Shown in pieces: positions 9,240-18,802 of a DNA stretch of 49,692 nt. The translations under genes and the position numbers were made by a program. The DNA is from Phaeoceros laevis (taxonomy: Eukaryota > Anthocerotophyta > Anthocerotopsida > Notothyladales): positions 155,668 to 205,359 of the forward strand of contig JBNGIQ010008712.1 of the NCBI GenBank assembly GCA_049999765.1, read 5' to 3'. Under the pieces are notes generated by a model that was not told the DNA's origin, did no database searches, and saw only the letters and a program-made list of their open reading frames with translations. Each line of letters opens with the position of its first letter. Position 1 is the first letter of the stretch.

Positions 9240-10646
9240 ATGGCGGGCGGAGAGCAGGTTCGGGAGGAGGAACAGGCGCAGGACCAGGAGCCTCTGCTCA
9301 AGGGGAAACGCAGGCACACGGACATCCACCGCGACTTGGAGCACTATGGCAGTGTGGAATCCTCGGAGAAATTCAGCAATGAAGGCCTCAGTGAAGGCAC
9401 AGCGGGGGTGGGGAGCTCCGTCTTCAACCTGTCCACGACTGTGGTCGGGGCCGGGATCATGGCGCTCCCGGCCACAGTGCGGGTTCTGGGGCTGCCACTC
9501 GCTGTGCTTTTCATGGTGGCGATGGGATACCTCTCCGAGGTTAGCTTGGAAGTGATTGTGCGCTTCGCCAGCAAGATGAATGCCAGGTCGTATGACGACA
9601 TGGTGGCTGCCATTTTCGGCCGGGCACCCCGGGTTGCCCGCATTGTGGCGCAACTCTTCGTGGTGGTGTTCACAATAGGGATTCTCATCTGCTACCTCAT
9701 CATCATAGCAGATGTGCTAGCCGGCTCTGCGGATCACCTTGGCCTGTTTGAGCAGTGGATAGGGCAAACCGGGTGGTGGAGCAACCGGGCCCTCATCATC
9801 TTCCTCACCTTCTTGCTGGTTCTGGCGCCCCTTGCAGCTCTGCCTAGGTTGGACTCCCTCAAGTACACCTCGGCTGTGTCGATCGGGCTCGCGCTGGTCT
9901 TTGTCGTCCTCACCGTGGGAGTAACCCTTGTCAAGCTGGCTATAGGGGAGGTGGAGAGGCCCAGGCTCTTTCCCGACTTCTCCACCAGCACGGGCTGGTA
10001 CAATTTCTTCTCCGTCATACCTATCATGACCAACGCCTTCATCTGCCACTTCAACGTGCCTCCCATCTACCACGAGCTGCGCAACAAGAGCAGGCGGAAG
10101 ATGAACAGAGTGGCGCGCTTCTCTGTCACCTTCTGTACCGTCCTCTACATCCTTACCGGCATCTCAGGATACCTCCTTTTTGGCGAGGCCACGGCTGCCG
10201 ACATCCTGTCAAATTTTGACACCAACCTTCAGATTCCCTACAGCGATCTCATCAACTACGTCATCCGGGTAGGCTATGCCGTTCACATCATGCTGGTCTT
10301 CCCCGTCATCTTCTTCGCCACCCGCCTCACCGTCTATGATCTACTGTGCCCTAATTCTCGGCCTCTGGCTGAGAGTAGAAACAGATTGGTGGTTGTCACT
10401 TTGGCCCTGTTCAGCATCATCTTCGTGGGGTCAACATACATCCCTGATATCTGGATCGCCTTCAACTTCACCGGCGCCACAACTGGTATGTGCATCACCT
10501 TCATCTTCCCGGCCCTGGCAGCCATTTTCACCAGATCGGCGGACCCCGACGACAAGTATCAGAGAACGGTGGCTTGGATAATTCTACCATTAGCTGTGTT
10601 TTCAGGCGTCATCGGTGTTGTGACGCAAATTATGAGCCTCGCTTGA
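9240..10646 (+). CDS. AVT6-like vacuolar/neutral amino-acid transporter (AAAP family)
   Basis: An intronless frame of 468 residues, with the first ATG taken as start. The soluble N-terminus (about residues 1-55) includes a dileucine-type EPLL. It is followed by about eleven hydrophobic helices. The first has the AAAP signature GSSVFNLSTTVVGAGIMALP. Others include GYLSEVSLEVIVRFAS, IIIADVLAGS and the family block SVIPIMTNAFICHFNVPPIY, followed by the ELRNKS loop and GYLLFG. This pattern is the SLC38-like AVT6 subgroup, which exports amino acids such as Asp/Glu from vacuoles in Arabidopsis; the substrate here is inferred. Length is normal for AVT6. Absence of introns fits either an ancestral single-exon form or retroposition. 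Confidence 0.9.
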   Translation: MAGGEQVREEEQAQDQEPLLKGKRRHTDIHRDLEHYGSVESSEKFSNEGLSEGTAGVGSSVFNLSTTVVGAGIMALPATVRVLGLPLAVLFMVAMGYLSEVSLEVIVRFASKMNARSYDDMVAAIFGRAPRVARIVAQLFVVVFTIGILICYLIIIADVLAGSADHLGLFEQWIGQTGWWSNRALIIFLTFLLVLAPLAALPRLDSLKYTSAVSIGLALVFVVLTVGVTLVKLAIGEVERPRLFPDFSTSTGWYNFFSVIPIMTNAFICHFNVPPIYHELRNKSRRKMNRVARFSVTFCTVLYILTGISGYLLFGEATAADILSNFDTNLQIPYSDLINYVIRVGYAVHIMLVFPVIFFATRLTVYDLLCPNSRPLAESRNRLVVVTLALFSIIFVGSTYIPDIWIAFNFTGATTGMCITFIFPALAAIFTRSADPDDKYQRTVAWIILPLAVFSGVIGVVTQIMSLA

Positions 10647-11484
10647 GGTCAGTCTCTCTAAGTTATATTGCTCGAAGCCGAAGAGGCTTATGTAAAAGTA
10701 GTCTATAGCTTGGGTTACCAGAAAGTATCCAATTTGCTTGAGTGGTTGGTGAAGTGGAGGTGTGAATGGAAACCTTCAACGCTACGCCAGTGGGCGATGA
10801 TATAATTTGCTGGCTGATGGGAGCAAGGAAGACTGTCCTGACATTCTTATCTCGTGGAGACTGTCTGCCAGGGCGCTGGACTGGAATCGGTGATAGCTGG
10901 TAGGTCGAATGTGGGATTATGCAGAACGGGGACGAGCATAGGGTATCACCAACAAGCACGGGCTGCGGCTCTTGGCGAACCACTCTTCCTGCTTGTTGGC
11001 GATCTCTCCGCAATGATCCTCCTCTTAGTATGCAGATCCAGAGCTGAGCTGAGCGATTTGTTTGTTAGATCTCATTCCATGGAATGGCTGTTGTTGGTGC
11101 CCTGGTTGGGCAGCTATGTGACGGATAACTGTTACTCCGCACCTCTTGAAGGTCTCCTTCTGCATCAACGAATATGAGGGGCTCTGAGGTGTTTCTTCTA
11201 GTGATGTCAACCTGCCTGCAGATGGGTGATCATATTCAGGCGATTGAGTGGCAAAAGTCGGATGCAACATCCTAGGCCATTCATGCCTTCCGGTTTCTAG
11301 ATGTTTCTTCCGGTTCATCGATTACGATGAGACTGGTGGTCTTTTACAGACTGTACGCTGCCTACTACCTTTGGCCAGCTTGCAAGTCAGAATAAGGTGA
11401 GAAAACACACTGTGCTGTCTTGTTTGTTTGTCAGTACTCCATCTAAGCGCAAAATGTTTTTGCTTCCATATTTGTAGGCGATTC
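10647..11484. other. Intergenic, no gene seen
   Basis: Likely includes the 3' untranslated part of the AVT6-like gene. I see only short frames without family features and no clear repeat before the hairpin at 11485. Confidence 0.4.
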
Positions 11485-11569
11485 TTGATGTGTGTGATCT
11501 GGCAGCAAAGACATCACTCTGAGGCGAAGCGTTAGAGAGATCTCCTTCCTGCCAGATCACACACACCAA
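11485..11569 (+). ncRNA. Candidate miRNA precursor-like hairpin
   Basis: The arms GATGTGTGTGATCTGGCAG (11487-11505) and CTGCCAGATCACACACACC (11549-11567) pair at 18 of 19 positions. Pairing continues inward to 11522/11532 with mismatches at 11506, 11509, 11512 and 11516 (5' arm) and one G.T, leaving a 9-base loop (11523-11531). That makes about 38 stem positions. Size, single small loop and few bulges fit a plant pre-miRNA on either strand. I do not recognise the arm sequences as a known conserved plant miRNA. A small inverted-repeat element is the alternative, but no target duplication is visible. Confidence 0.45.
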
Positions 11570-11799
11570 CTAGTCTTCCTATCACTCATCATCTGCAAGT
11601 TACTAATGACGTGCTGACTAACAGGTCTGACTTGTGTGTGCTTTTGGCCTTGTAGCTTGATGCATTCAAAAGTTGCTGATACAACATTCAGTTCGCAGAT
11701 CCAGCATAAACGACTGTCCTTTTCCTGCCCAAGTAAGTACTAGTGCTATTACCATGCTAGCCACTGTGGCAAACAGGCGTATGCAAGGGTTAGTTGGTG

Positions 11800-12035
11800 G
11801 TTAGATTTGTTTGTGAAACTCATACGCACGTTCTCCTTGAACTGTATTTGAGCTTTGGGTCTCTGAGCTTCATACTCACTCTCAGGTGGAGGACGGTCAA
11901 ACAATGTGAGTATTGCACTTCTAGATCTGGGAAGAAACTCGACCGGCCGATGACCCAGTTCTGCAATTGCTTCCTTTTGCAGCTCCACTGAGTCATTGTT
12001 AGTAGCTTTCACTACTGGTCCCAAACGCCCTGGAA
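11800..12035 (-). other. Coding-like stretch, unrecognised (possible exon or gene fragment)
   Basis: The minus strand is open for 137 codons (12162-11749). Its middle reads like real protein: KLPGRLGPVVKATNNDSVEL, then ELGHRPVEFLPRSRSAILTL, then PPPESEYEAQ. The N- and C-terminal parts look like intron or flank translation, so a single exon or captured fragment of about 75 residues is more likely than the whole frame. No family recognised, and no neighbouring minus-strand exon found. Confidence 0.3.
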
Positions 12036-12162
12036 GCTTGTAAAAGTACGACAATGGAGCATGTGACGGTATTGATTTTCCATTTTTTCTTAAAATTTGT
12101 TTCAATGAACCGAGTAATCTCCAAGAGAAGGTTGCCATACAAGAGTCAACTGCATTATTCAC

Positions 12163-12967
12163 GTGATGAAGTACTTCAGGTCATATATATATGCAAACAC
12201 TGTATTTTCAAAGGGCTGCAGTCCAATCAGCTTTGGACATTATGCTGTGAGGTTTCTTGTCTGCCATGAAAATTTAGTGGATGTCACCTGCCGAGCTTCT
12301 TACCAGGCTCAAAACTGCAATCAGCTGTCACTGCGACAACTTGTCAAGGGAGTCACGAGCTGGCGCGCTTGGAACTTGGAAATTGGAAATAGGGAGTGTA
12401 GTTTAGAAGTCTGGAATATGGTGCTAAACAGAATACCCACATAGCCAAATGGGGTAAATGTTGACCATGGTAAATAAACTTCTTCTAGGAGGAGGAGGCT
12501 ATCGATAACAGTCTTGTATGGGTTAACTTTTAGGGACTGGCGGTAATCCGCGGGATCGTGATGATGGTGGTAAGCTCAGCCTACTAGTAAACAAGAAAGT
12601 CGTAAGGTACTCGTAAGTTTGTAACGAACTTCTAGGGATTGAAATATCTGCTCTTGCAGTTTCTGGCTTGTTCCACTTGTTCGGTCCGGCTTGAATGTGC
12701 ATTCGCCGTACTGAACGCTGCCTCTCTTCTAAGCGTTGCTAGCGGTGTGGTAAGCGGGGGTTATACCTTGGGACACAAGGATATGGCTGGCAGCTTGCCT
12801 CTCAAGCATTAGTCCGTGTGATCGTTCTCCCTCAGCAACGTCGCCTCGGAACAATCTCGCTTTGTACCAAGGACAGGTCTGCAGATATATGATCAGGTGT
12901 TGCACTTGATATTTGCAGGATATTCGCCAGTTGATCATGATGTTTCGGAATTTACAGGTTGCTAGCT
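12163..12967. other. Intergenic, upstream of the GT61 gene
   Basis: No gene seen. A short microsatellite (TCATATATATATG) lies at 12180-12193. The rest is presumed promoter and 5' leader of the glycosyltransferase starting at 12968. Confidence 0.4.
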
Positions 12968-15104
12968 ATGAGCTCCCCTCGGGCTTGTGGCCACAGGCTT
13001 ACTACGAACCGAATCAGAGCTTACCTTCGGAGACATGGACGCCTGGTGCCACTGCTTGGTATTGCATTCGTCTTGGTCGTGTTCAGCTTCACAGTTACAC
13101 ATTTTGGCAGTTCTTTTTTGCCTAACCTAAGCTTCAGTAAGTTCAGTCCACCTTCTGTTAGTCGCACAGCTCTATTTAATTCCTGGCTAGAATTTCCTTA
13201 TTCCAGATCTAGTGCCTGTATGCACCTTGCACCTTACAAAAGTTTTGCTGAGGCAGACGCCCGTGGGCAAAGCATAACCGAACCTATATTACGTGGCACT
13301 GAGGAAGCCGAGCTTTTCTTCAACACTACGGGTATAAATCCCAGACCTACAAATTTGCAGGGATTCGACTTTGTGCCAGGTGAGGACAATGGTGAAGCGT
13401 GGAAAAGGACATCTGTAAATGCTACCGAAGTACAGGAAGACTGGAAAGAATGGTTACAGAAGCATGACAAACAGCTCCCGGCACTCAACATTTCATCTGC
13501 CGGGAACTCCTCTGAAAACAAAATAGATCCTCCTCCGAATCCAAGATCTAGTGGTAAGCGGATATCCCTCTCGTTATGCATGTGCGCATTGGATGAATTG
13601 TGTCCCTAGACATAACAATTTCTTAGCTCTGCTCAGCTCGAAGGTTGACCATGGACGCTTGATCGCTTAGAGCACTTGTAGGAGGGTGGTTTTGGTGTGA
13701 TAGACGGGGTACCTGCGTACTACACCTGTAACCTTTAGGCACCTGTGTTGAAGCGGGTAGTAGGCACACTCCGCCCGTTTTCATTGCATTTATACCTAAC
13801 ATTCTGGTTTTGCATGATCAGCAATTCAGACAGATTCTAAAGCGACTGCTTCCGATCCTTCCTTGGAGGACTTCAGCTGCAACCGCTCGCATCCACGAGC
13901 GGATATTTGCCATATGCGCGGAACTATTCAGGTGAAGGGTGGACCACAGTCTGCATACAAGCTCTACTCCGACAATGAAGCATTCCACAAGGCAGAAGAA
14001 ATCCAACCCTATCCTCGAAAGTGGGAGCCACCATCAATGGAGCGCGTTCAAGTTATTAAATTGCAGGGCGAGAAAATGTACAACTACAGAAGTTTCTACG
14101 GAGCTCGAGGGCTTGCTCGCTGTGATATTGAATATCTGCAACCCGCACTGCTATTCTCTACTGGTGGATATTCAGGAAACCTGTACCATGATTTTAACGA
14201 CGCCCTGATCCCGTTGTTTATCGGCTCTTCCCACCTCAAGGGCGAAGTTATTTTCTTGGTATCGGATTTCAGGGACTGGTGGATTACGAGATACATCAAC
14301 ATTATCAGACAGCTCACCAACTACGACCTGGTGGATCTTGGAACTGATGAACGTGTACATTGCTTTCGAGACATGACGGTTGGGCTTGGCGTCCATGGAG
14401 AATTACACATTGATCCGGATCGGATGCCTCAGAGGGAGACGATACACGATTTCCAGCATCTCCTTGCTCGTGCATTCAGGAATTCGAGCTATTTCTACTA
14501 TCCTGCAAAGTGGCAAACAGCTGAGAATAACATCCGTGACAGTCGTGGAAGATCCAGGCCAAAACTGGTCATTCTGGCCCGTCTGCAGAACCGAGTGATT
14601 GAAAATGAGAATGAAGTTGTGCAACAGGCTTTGACGATTGGATTCGATGTGCAAGTCCTAAAACCGGTGTGGGAGACTGACTTGAGTGTGGTCTACCATA
14701 CGCTTCAGGATGCTGACGCTATGCTAGGGGTCCATGGTGCAGCTCTCACTCATATTCTCTTTCTAAGGCCTGGTTCTGTGTTTTTGCAAATAATTCCAAT
14801 TGGGGTTGATCTGCCCGCTGCTCAATACTTCGGCGATCCAGCTTGGAAGATGGGTCTTCGGTACATTAGCTACAGAGTCAATCCAGAAGAGAGCACCTTG
14901 ATCAAGATTTACAACAGAACCGACCCGATTATCAAGGACTCCGACAGCATTGCTGCTCGGAGTTGGGAGGTTCGAAGGATCACCTACATGGAAGGCCAAG
15001 ATGTTACCCTTTCCAAAGAACGGATTTTTGGAGAGCTAATGCGCGTTCATTACATGGTCACCTGCCCTGGCTGTTCTAAGCCATTTGAACCCCTTCTTAT
15101 GTAG
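12968..15104 (+). CDS. GT61-family glycosyltransferase (DUF563), Golgi type II membrane protein
   Basis: Two exons, 12968-13553 and 13822-15104, join at phase 1 and give 622 residues. A basic N-terminus (RIRAYLRRHGR) is followed by a signal anchor (LVPLLGIAFVLVVFSF, about residues 27-43). A low-conservation, Ser/Asn-rich stem follows, then the catalytic domain in exon 2. GT61 landmarks are STGGYSGNLYHDFNDALIPL, FRDMTVGLGVHGELHIDP and MLGVHGAALTHILFLRPGSV. Plant GT61 members add xylose, arabinose or related residues to glycans and xylans in the Golgi; the actual donor and acceptor cannot be read from sequence. An upstream TTG frame is open, but the ATG at 12968 places the anchor correctly. The N-terminal stem carries several NxS/T sites. 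Confidence 0.88.
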
Positions 15105-16026
15105 GCTTTTACTTCGTCTGTCACAAGACGTGCTTGTGAAGTTTTGGATAATTTTTGACTTGTAATGTGTAAATAACCACCGACATCGGAGTCTCCGTTC
15201 AAGCGGCATAAGTGAAGAAGTCTACGTATTGTCTGCTGTGAACACCTACATTTTTTGCATGCGTAGGATGCCTGACAGCATGATCTCATTCTGGAGCCCG
15301 GCGATTTACCAGGTGACTACTACGTGCAACAAAAACAGCTGCTTTCCACTTAAAATTTTGATGAACGCATGTGCAGGTTCAGGGCAGCAAAAATGCTCCC
15401 TCGACTCTCACACCACGAGTTCACACCACCTGAAGCAATCGATCCACAGTGCTCATCAACCTTGTACCGGTCCCCATTTAGGCAACCACCAACTACACCT
15501 ACTAGCCTCTCGCCCTACCCCCCTGGTTTGCACTCGTGAGCATTTGAAAACAACAGGATCATACATGCTGCAGACAGCTTGATGCTGAACTCTCCACTTG
15601 GGCTGGTTCACCATACAAACCAGATCATCACCCCAGAAAATCAGAGTCGTCCTCCTGCTATGTACACGACAATATGGCAAGATTTCCTTGGATCCCTCCT
15701 CGACTCGGAAGCCTCTCCTTCCCCGTGACCAGTTGCTGAACATTTGGAACCGAGGATTATGTGTCACACTTCTGCATCCTAGGTACCAGATGCCTGCCGA
15801 GGTCATGAATTCATATGAGCATTGTAGACTAAGTCTGTTTGGCACTCACCTGAACACATCTTGCCTGCCATCAAACCCTCTCCTTGCCACAACCTCCTTG
15901 CCTCTCACATTAATTACAATCCCCCCTTCCTGCGCCACAACGCCACGATGAAAGATTCGCACTTGTAAGATGCGAACTCGCGTGCACGCACAAACCTGCA
16001 AGTGATCCTGACGGAAAGGTTGAACA
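15105..16026. other. Convergent intergenic region
   Basis: It lies between the 3' ends of the GT61 gene and RING-E2 copy A. I see no coding family, repeat or RNA gene; open frames here lack protein-like composition. Confidence 0.4.
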
Positions 16027-18120
16027 CTAAGATATATTGCGCAGCCCTGGATTCCCATACAGGCGTCTCAGCTCTTTCTTGATAGACTTTGCTAGCTCTG
16101 ATTCGGTCCTGAGCCATTCGTTGCACTGCTGCTCAATTTCTCTCCTCTTAAAGCGGAAGTGCTGCTGTATGATGTCTGCAAAATAGGGGTCTGGGTTCCT
16201 CAGAGCCTGAAGGACCGCAATGGACAATGTGTATCCTCTGAGCCCAAGATTGTAGGCGGAGGCCGCCTTCGGCTTTGGAGGGCCTTGATTGTACGCGGGC
16301 TCGTTGTAGTAAGGCTCCTCTGTAAAGAGCAGGCTTTGCAGCGAAACCAGTACCTGCAACAACGTGCTCTGTCCAGGCAACCATTGTGGACCAGCAAAAG
16401 TTCCAAGCAAGCTCAGACAGATATGTCCACTGTTGTAAAGGTTCGGGTTGAAGCGAACAGTACCACCTCCTGTGGTAAGAAAATGGACTGATGGTGGGCT
16501 GTTCGGGTAATCAGTAGGCAGAAATATGTCGAACAGGAAGACGCCGTTCTGATAGGGCGTTTTCTGGGGTCCCACGACGAGGGCCCTCATGACATCGATC
16601 CTGGCTTCGTCGGTGCAGAGGTGGATGCTGGATCCCCACTCTAGTGGCAGCGATGAAGCCAGGGTTGCAAACTCTCTGGCAATCCTTTGCATTCGCTTTG
16701 GGTTGTTGTGCACGGATTTACTCCTCACTACTTGTCCTTTGTAGTAGTAGTGCAGGTATAAACCGTCCTTCCCAGCCATGTTCACGCTTCTGAATTGGAG
16801 TGGCCGGAGTATTCCCTTGTACTGTGCCACAACATCATCAGCGTCTTCTTCCACCTTACCCTTCCCTGTTATGCTCGTCTTGGTGCCTGTGCGTTTGGTC
16901 CCAGCGTCCACTGTCTCTACAGTACTGGTTGTTTTGCCCTTGGATGTATGGGTGACTTGTTGCTGGCAGCCATGTTTTGCCCCTTGAGCTAGGAGAGTCT
17001 CGTAGCACTCGCAAAACAGTCGAGCAACTTTTGACTCGCCTTTTGTCGGAGCTTGCTGACTACAGCCTGCAGCCTCAAGAGCTCTCATCATGCCTTTCGC
17101 TTGTTTGTAGAGCACTTCCATCGTATCGAAGGCATCCACTTCAAGCTCTGACTGTCCCTGTTCTGGGGCTACCCTGCTTTGTCGGAAGAGCAGGGGCAAG
17201 AGTCCGTCGTGCTTCCCTAGGTTTATCAAGAGTGCCAGAAATTCCAGGTAAGCCCCGCAGCTGGTCTTAGACGAAATATCGAGGATGGAATCATTGGACA
17301 TCAACCGGTGGAAGACCTTTTGCAGGGTGCCAGCCCTCTGAAGGAGGACCCACGTTGCACAATCCAGCCTGCCTGGTGTAGTGCAGCTATCCAAGCTCTT
17401 CCTCAAAGTAGCGCAACATACCTTCAAACCTCGGTAGAATTTCTCTATTGCACGCCAAGCAGCTTCATTATTTTGGAACCATCCACCGGCGTGTCCGACC
17501 CCTGCAGGTTGGGCTCGTGGCTTGGTGTGCAGTTTCTTCTCGTTTCCCTTGGGACGCTCCTTGCGGAGAAAGCCTTGGCAACACATGTCCTCCATAGCCA
17601 CCAGCGCCTTGTACATCTTATACCTCTCCTTACCTTTGCTGTATCCAAGCGTTGCTGCCTGATGACTACTGTGCAAAGCTGCACGGTACTCTGAGTAAAT
17701 TGTGTCACAATTAATCATCAACAAATTTTCCCATGTGTTCATCGCTTGCTCACCAATGATACCGCGTATCTCTGAACGGGAGAACTCCCAGCAACATCCT
17801 GCCGGACTGGGGCAGAAAACTAACCCAAGTACTGCTTTGCCAACCGTGGAGGGATTGATCTCCCTCGTGATGTGCTCTTGTAAACAAGGTAGGCAGAACC
17901 GGTGGTTGCATCCACTCATGGCTCCACCGTATACCTCCCTAGATGGATCCTCACACAGTCCACAGTACTTGAAGCTTGGCCAAGTCCTTTCTACCAGGCC
18001 CTCTGGTGGCTGTTCCTTTTCTTCCGCAGGCCCTGCTTTCATTAGAGTCCGACGATGTATAGGTTGTCCACATGTTGCTACCGTCTTCAGCACCGCCATG
18101 CCCAGCCTGAGCAGCCCCAT
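16027..18120 (-). CDS. RING1 plus BIRC6-type E2 ubiquitin-conjugating protein, copy A
   Basis: A single-exon frame of 697 residues from the first ATG (18120); the frame is open a little further, to a GTG at 18153. The N-terminus has an RBR-type RING1 zinc pattern: C53-x2-C56, C71-x-H73-x2-C76-x2-C79, C103 and C109/C110 (KYCGLCEDP, SGCNHRFCLPCLQEH, VFCPSPAGCCWEFS). No second RING or IBR domain follows. A helical middle region (about 225-330) contains GRLDCATWVLLQRAGTL and LMSNDSILDISS. The C-terminal half is a BIRC6/UBE2O-class UBC domain: LPLEWGSSIHLCTDEARIDV, TPYQNGVFLFDIFLPTDYP, FLTTGGGTVRFNPNLYNSGH, catalytic Cys at 568 (ICLSLL), then LLQVLVSLQSLLFTEEPYYN. Domain content implies a ubiquitin E2 with built-in E3-like module. 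It is the most diverged of the cluster and intact at all key sites. Confidence 0.85.
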   Translation of the reverse strand: MGLLRLGMAVLKTVATCGQPIHRRTLMKAGPAEEKEQPPEGLVERTWPSFKYCGLCEDPSREVYGGAMSGCNHRFCLPCLQEHITREINPSTVGKAVLGLVFCPSPAGCCWEFSRSEIRGIIGEQAMNTWENLLMINCDTIYSEYRAALHSSHQAATLGYSKGKERYKMYKALVAMEDMCCQGFLRKERPKGNEKKLHTKPRAQPAGVGHAGGWFQNNEAAWRAIEKFYRGLKVCCATLRKSLDSCTTPGRLDCATWVLLQRAGTLQKVFHRLMSNDSILDISSKTSCGAYLEFLALLINLGKHDGLLPLLFRQSRVAPEQGQSELEVDAFDTMEVLYKQAKGMMRALEAAGCSQQAPTKGESKVARLFCECYETLLAQGAKHGCQQQVTHTSKGKTTSTVETVDAGTKRTGTKTSITGKGKVEEDADDVVAQYKGILRPLQFRSVNMAGKDGLYLHYYYKGQVVRSKSVHNNPKRMQRIAREFATLASSLPLEWGSSIHLCTDEARIDVMRALVVGPQKTPYQNGVFLFDIFLPTDYPNSPPSVHFLTTGGGTVRFNPNLYNSGHICLSLLGTFAGPQWLPGQSTLLQVLVSLQSLLFTEEPYYNEPAYNQGPPKPKAASAYNLGLRGYTLSIAVLQALRNPDPYFADIIQQHFRFKRREIEQQCNEWLRTESELAKSIKKELRRLYGNPGLRNIS

Positions 18121-18153
18121 AGCTACTATTGCATACGAATTGGCCTTGAGCAC

Positions 18154-18280
18154 CGTATAAGGTTGAAATTCAAGAAGTGGCTATCGTACAGACCTGTATG
18201 GAAACAGTCCTTTCTACTTTCAGTCCGCTTTGCTTACTTGTTCGGTTCTGGACTGAAAGTGAACCTGCTATTGAGAGCAG

Positions 18281-18312
<32 letters not shown>

Positions 18313-18802
18313 GCTAGCATTTCTGTCCTTGCAGGAACACTAATGGCTTTCTAGTTCCGTGGGCGATGAATTGGGTTATTTTTTCCTTCCTAATCCTGGC
18401 ATTATAGAAACCAGATTTGAGTGAATAAATGAATAAACGAGGTCCTGATGCTGGCCAGGATGCCTGCGGTCCTGTTTAGGCACGGGAATCCGAAATCATG
18501 ATTTACATAAATTTGCTTAGGCACGTCAAGAATGAATTCAATGTAGGTCACCTAGGCAGTTGGAAAGGTGTAACACGGCTATCCTAAAGCAACGATATTT
18601 GCCACTTCACAAAGTTCACATTGCCGAGCTCCCTACACATTATTAATCTACGCTTGAGGATATCGAATAGCTTTGGGGACAAAATTTTCAAGTGGTAGAT
18701 AACTTAGTCAATTTTTTGCAACAGCTCTTTTTTGCCTAGATTGTCCTGCTGTCTGCCAAACAGCATGTCATGGCTGGTGGTATGTCACGGCGTCGGAAAG
18801 TG
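18154..18802. other. Spacer between RING-E2 copies A and B
   Basis: It holds a CTAGCATTTCTGTCCT element (18312) shared with the upstream modules of the other copies. Sequence at 18440-18840 recurs 3' of copy C (about 21640-22060): CCTGATGCTGGCCAGG.TGCC, TTTAGGCACGGGAATCCGAA and TATGTCACGGCGTCGGAAAG. So the duplication unit includes 3' flank as well as the gene. Confidence 0.7.
18279..18311 (+). repeat. (CA)n(TA)n microsatellite
   Basis: About twelve CA units are followed by TATATATA. Confidence 0.9.
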
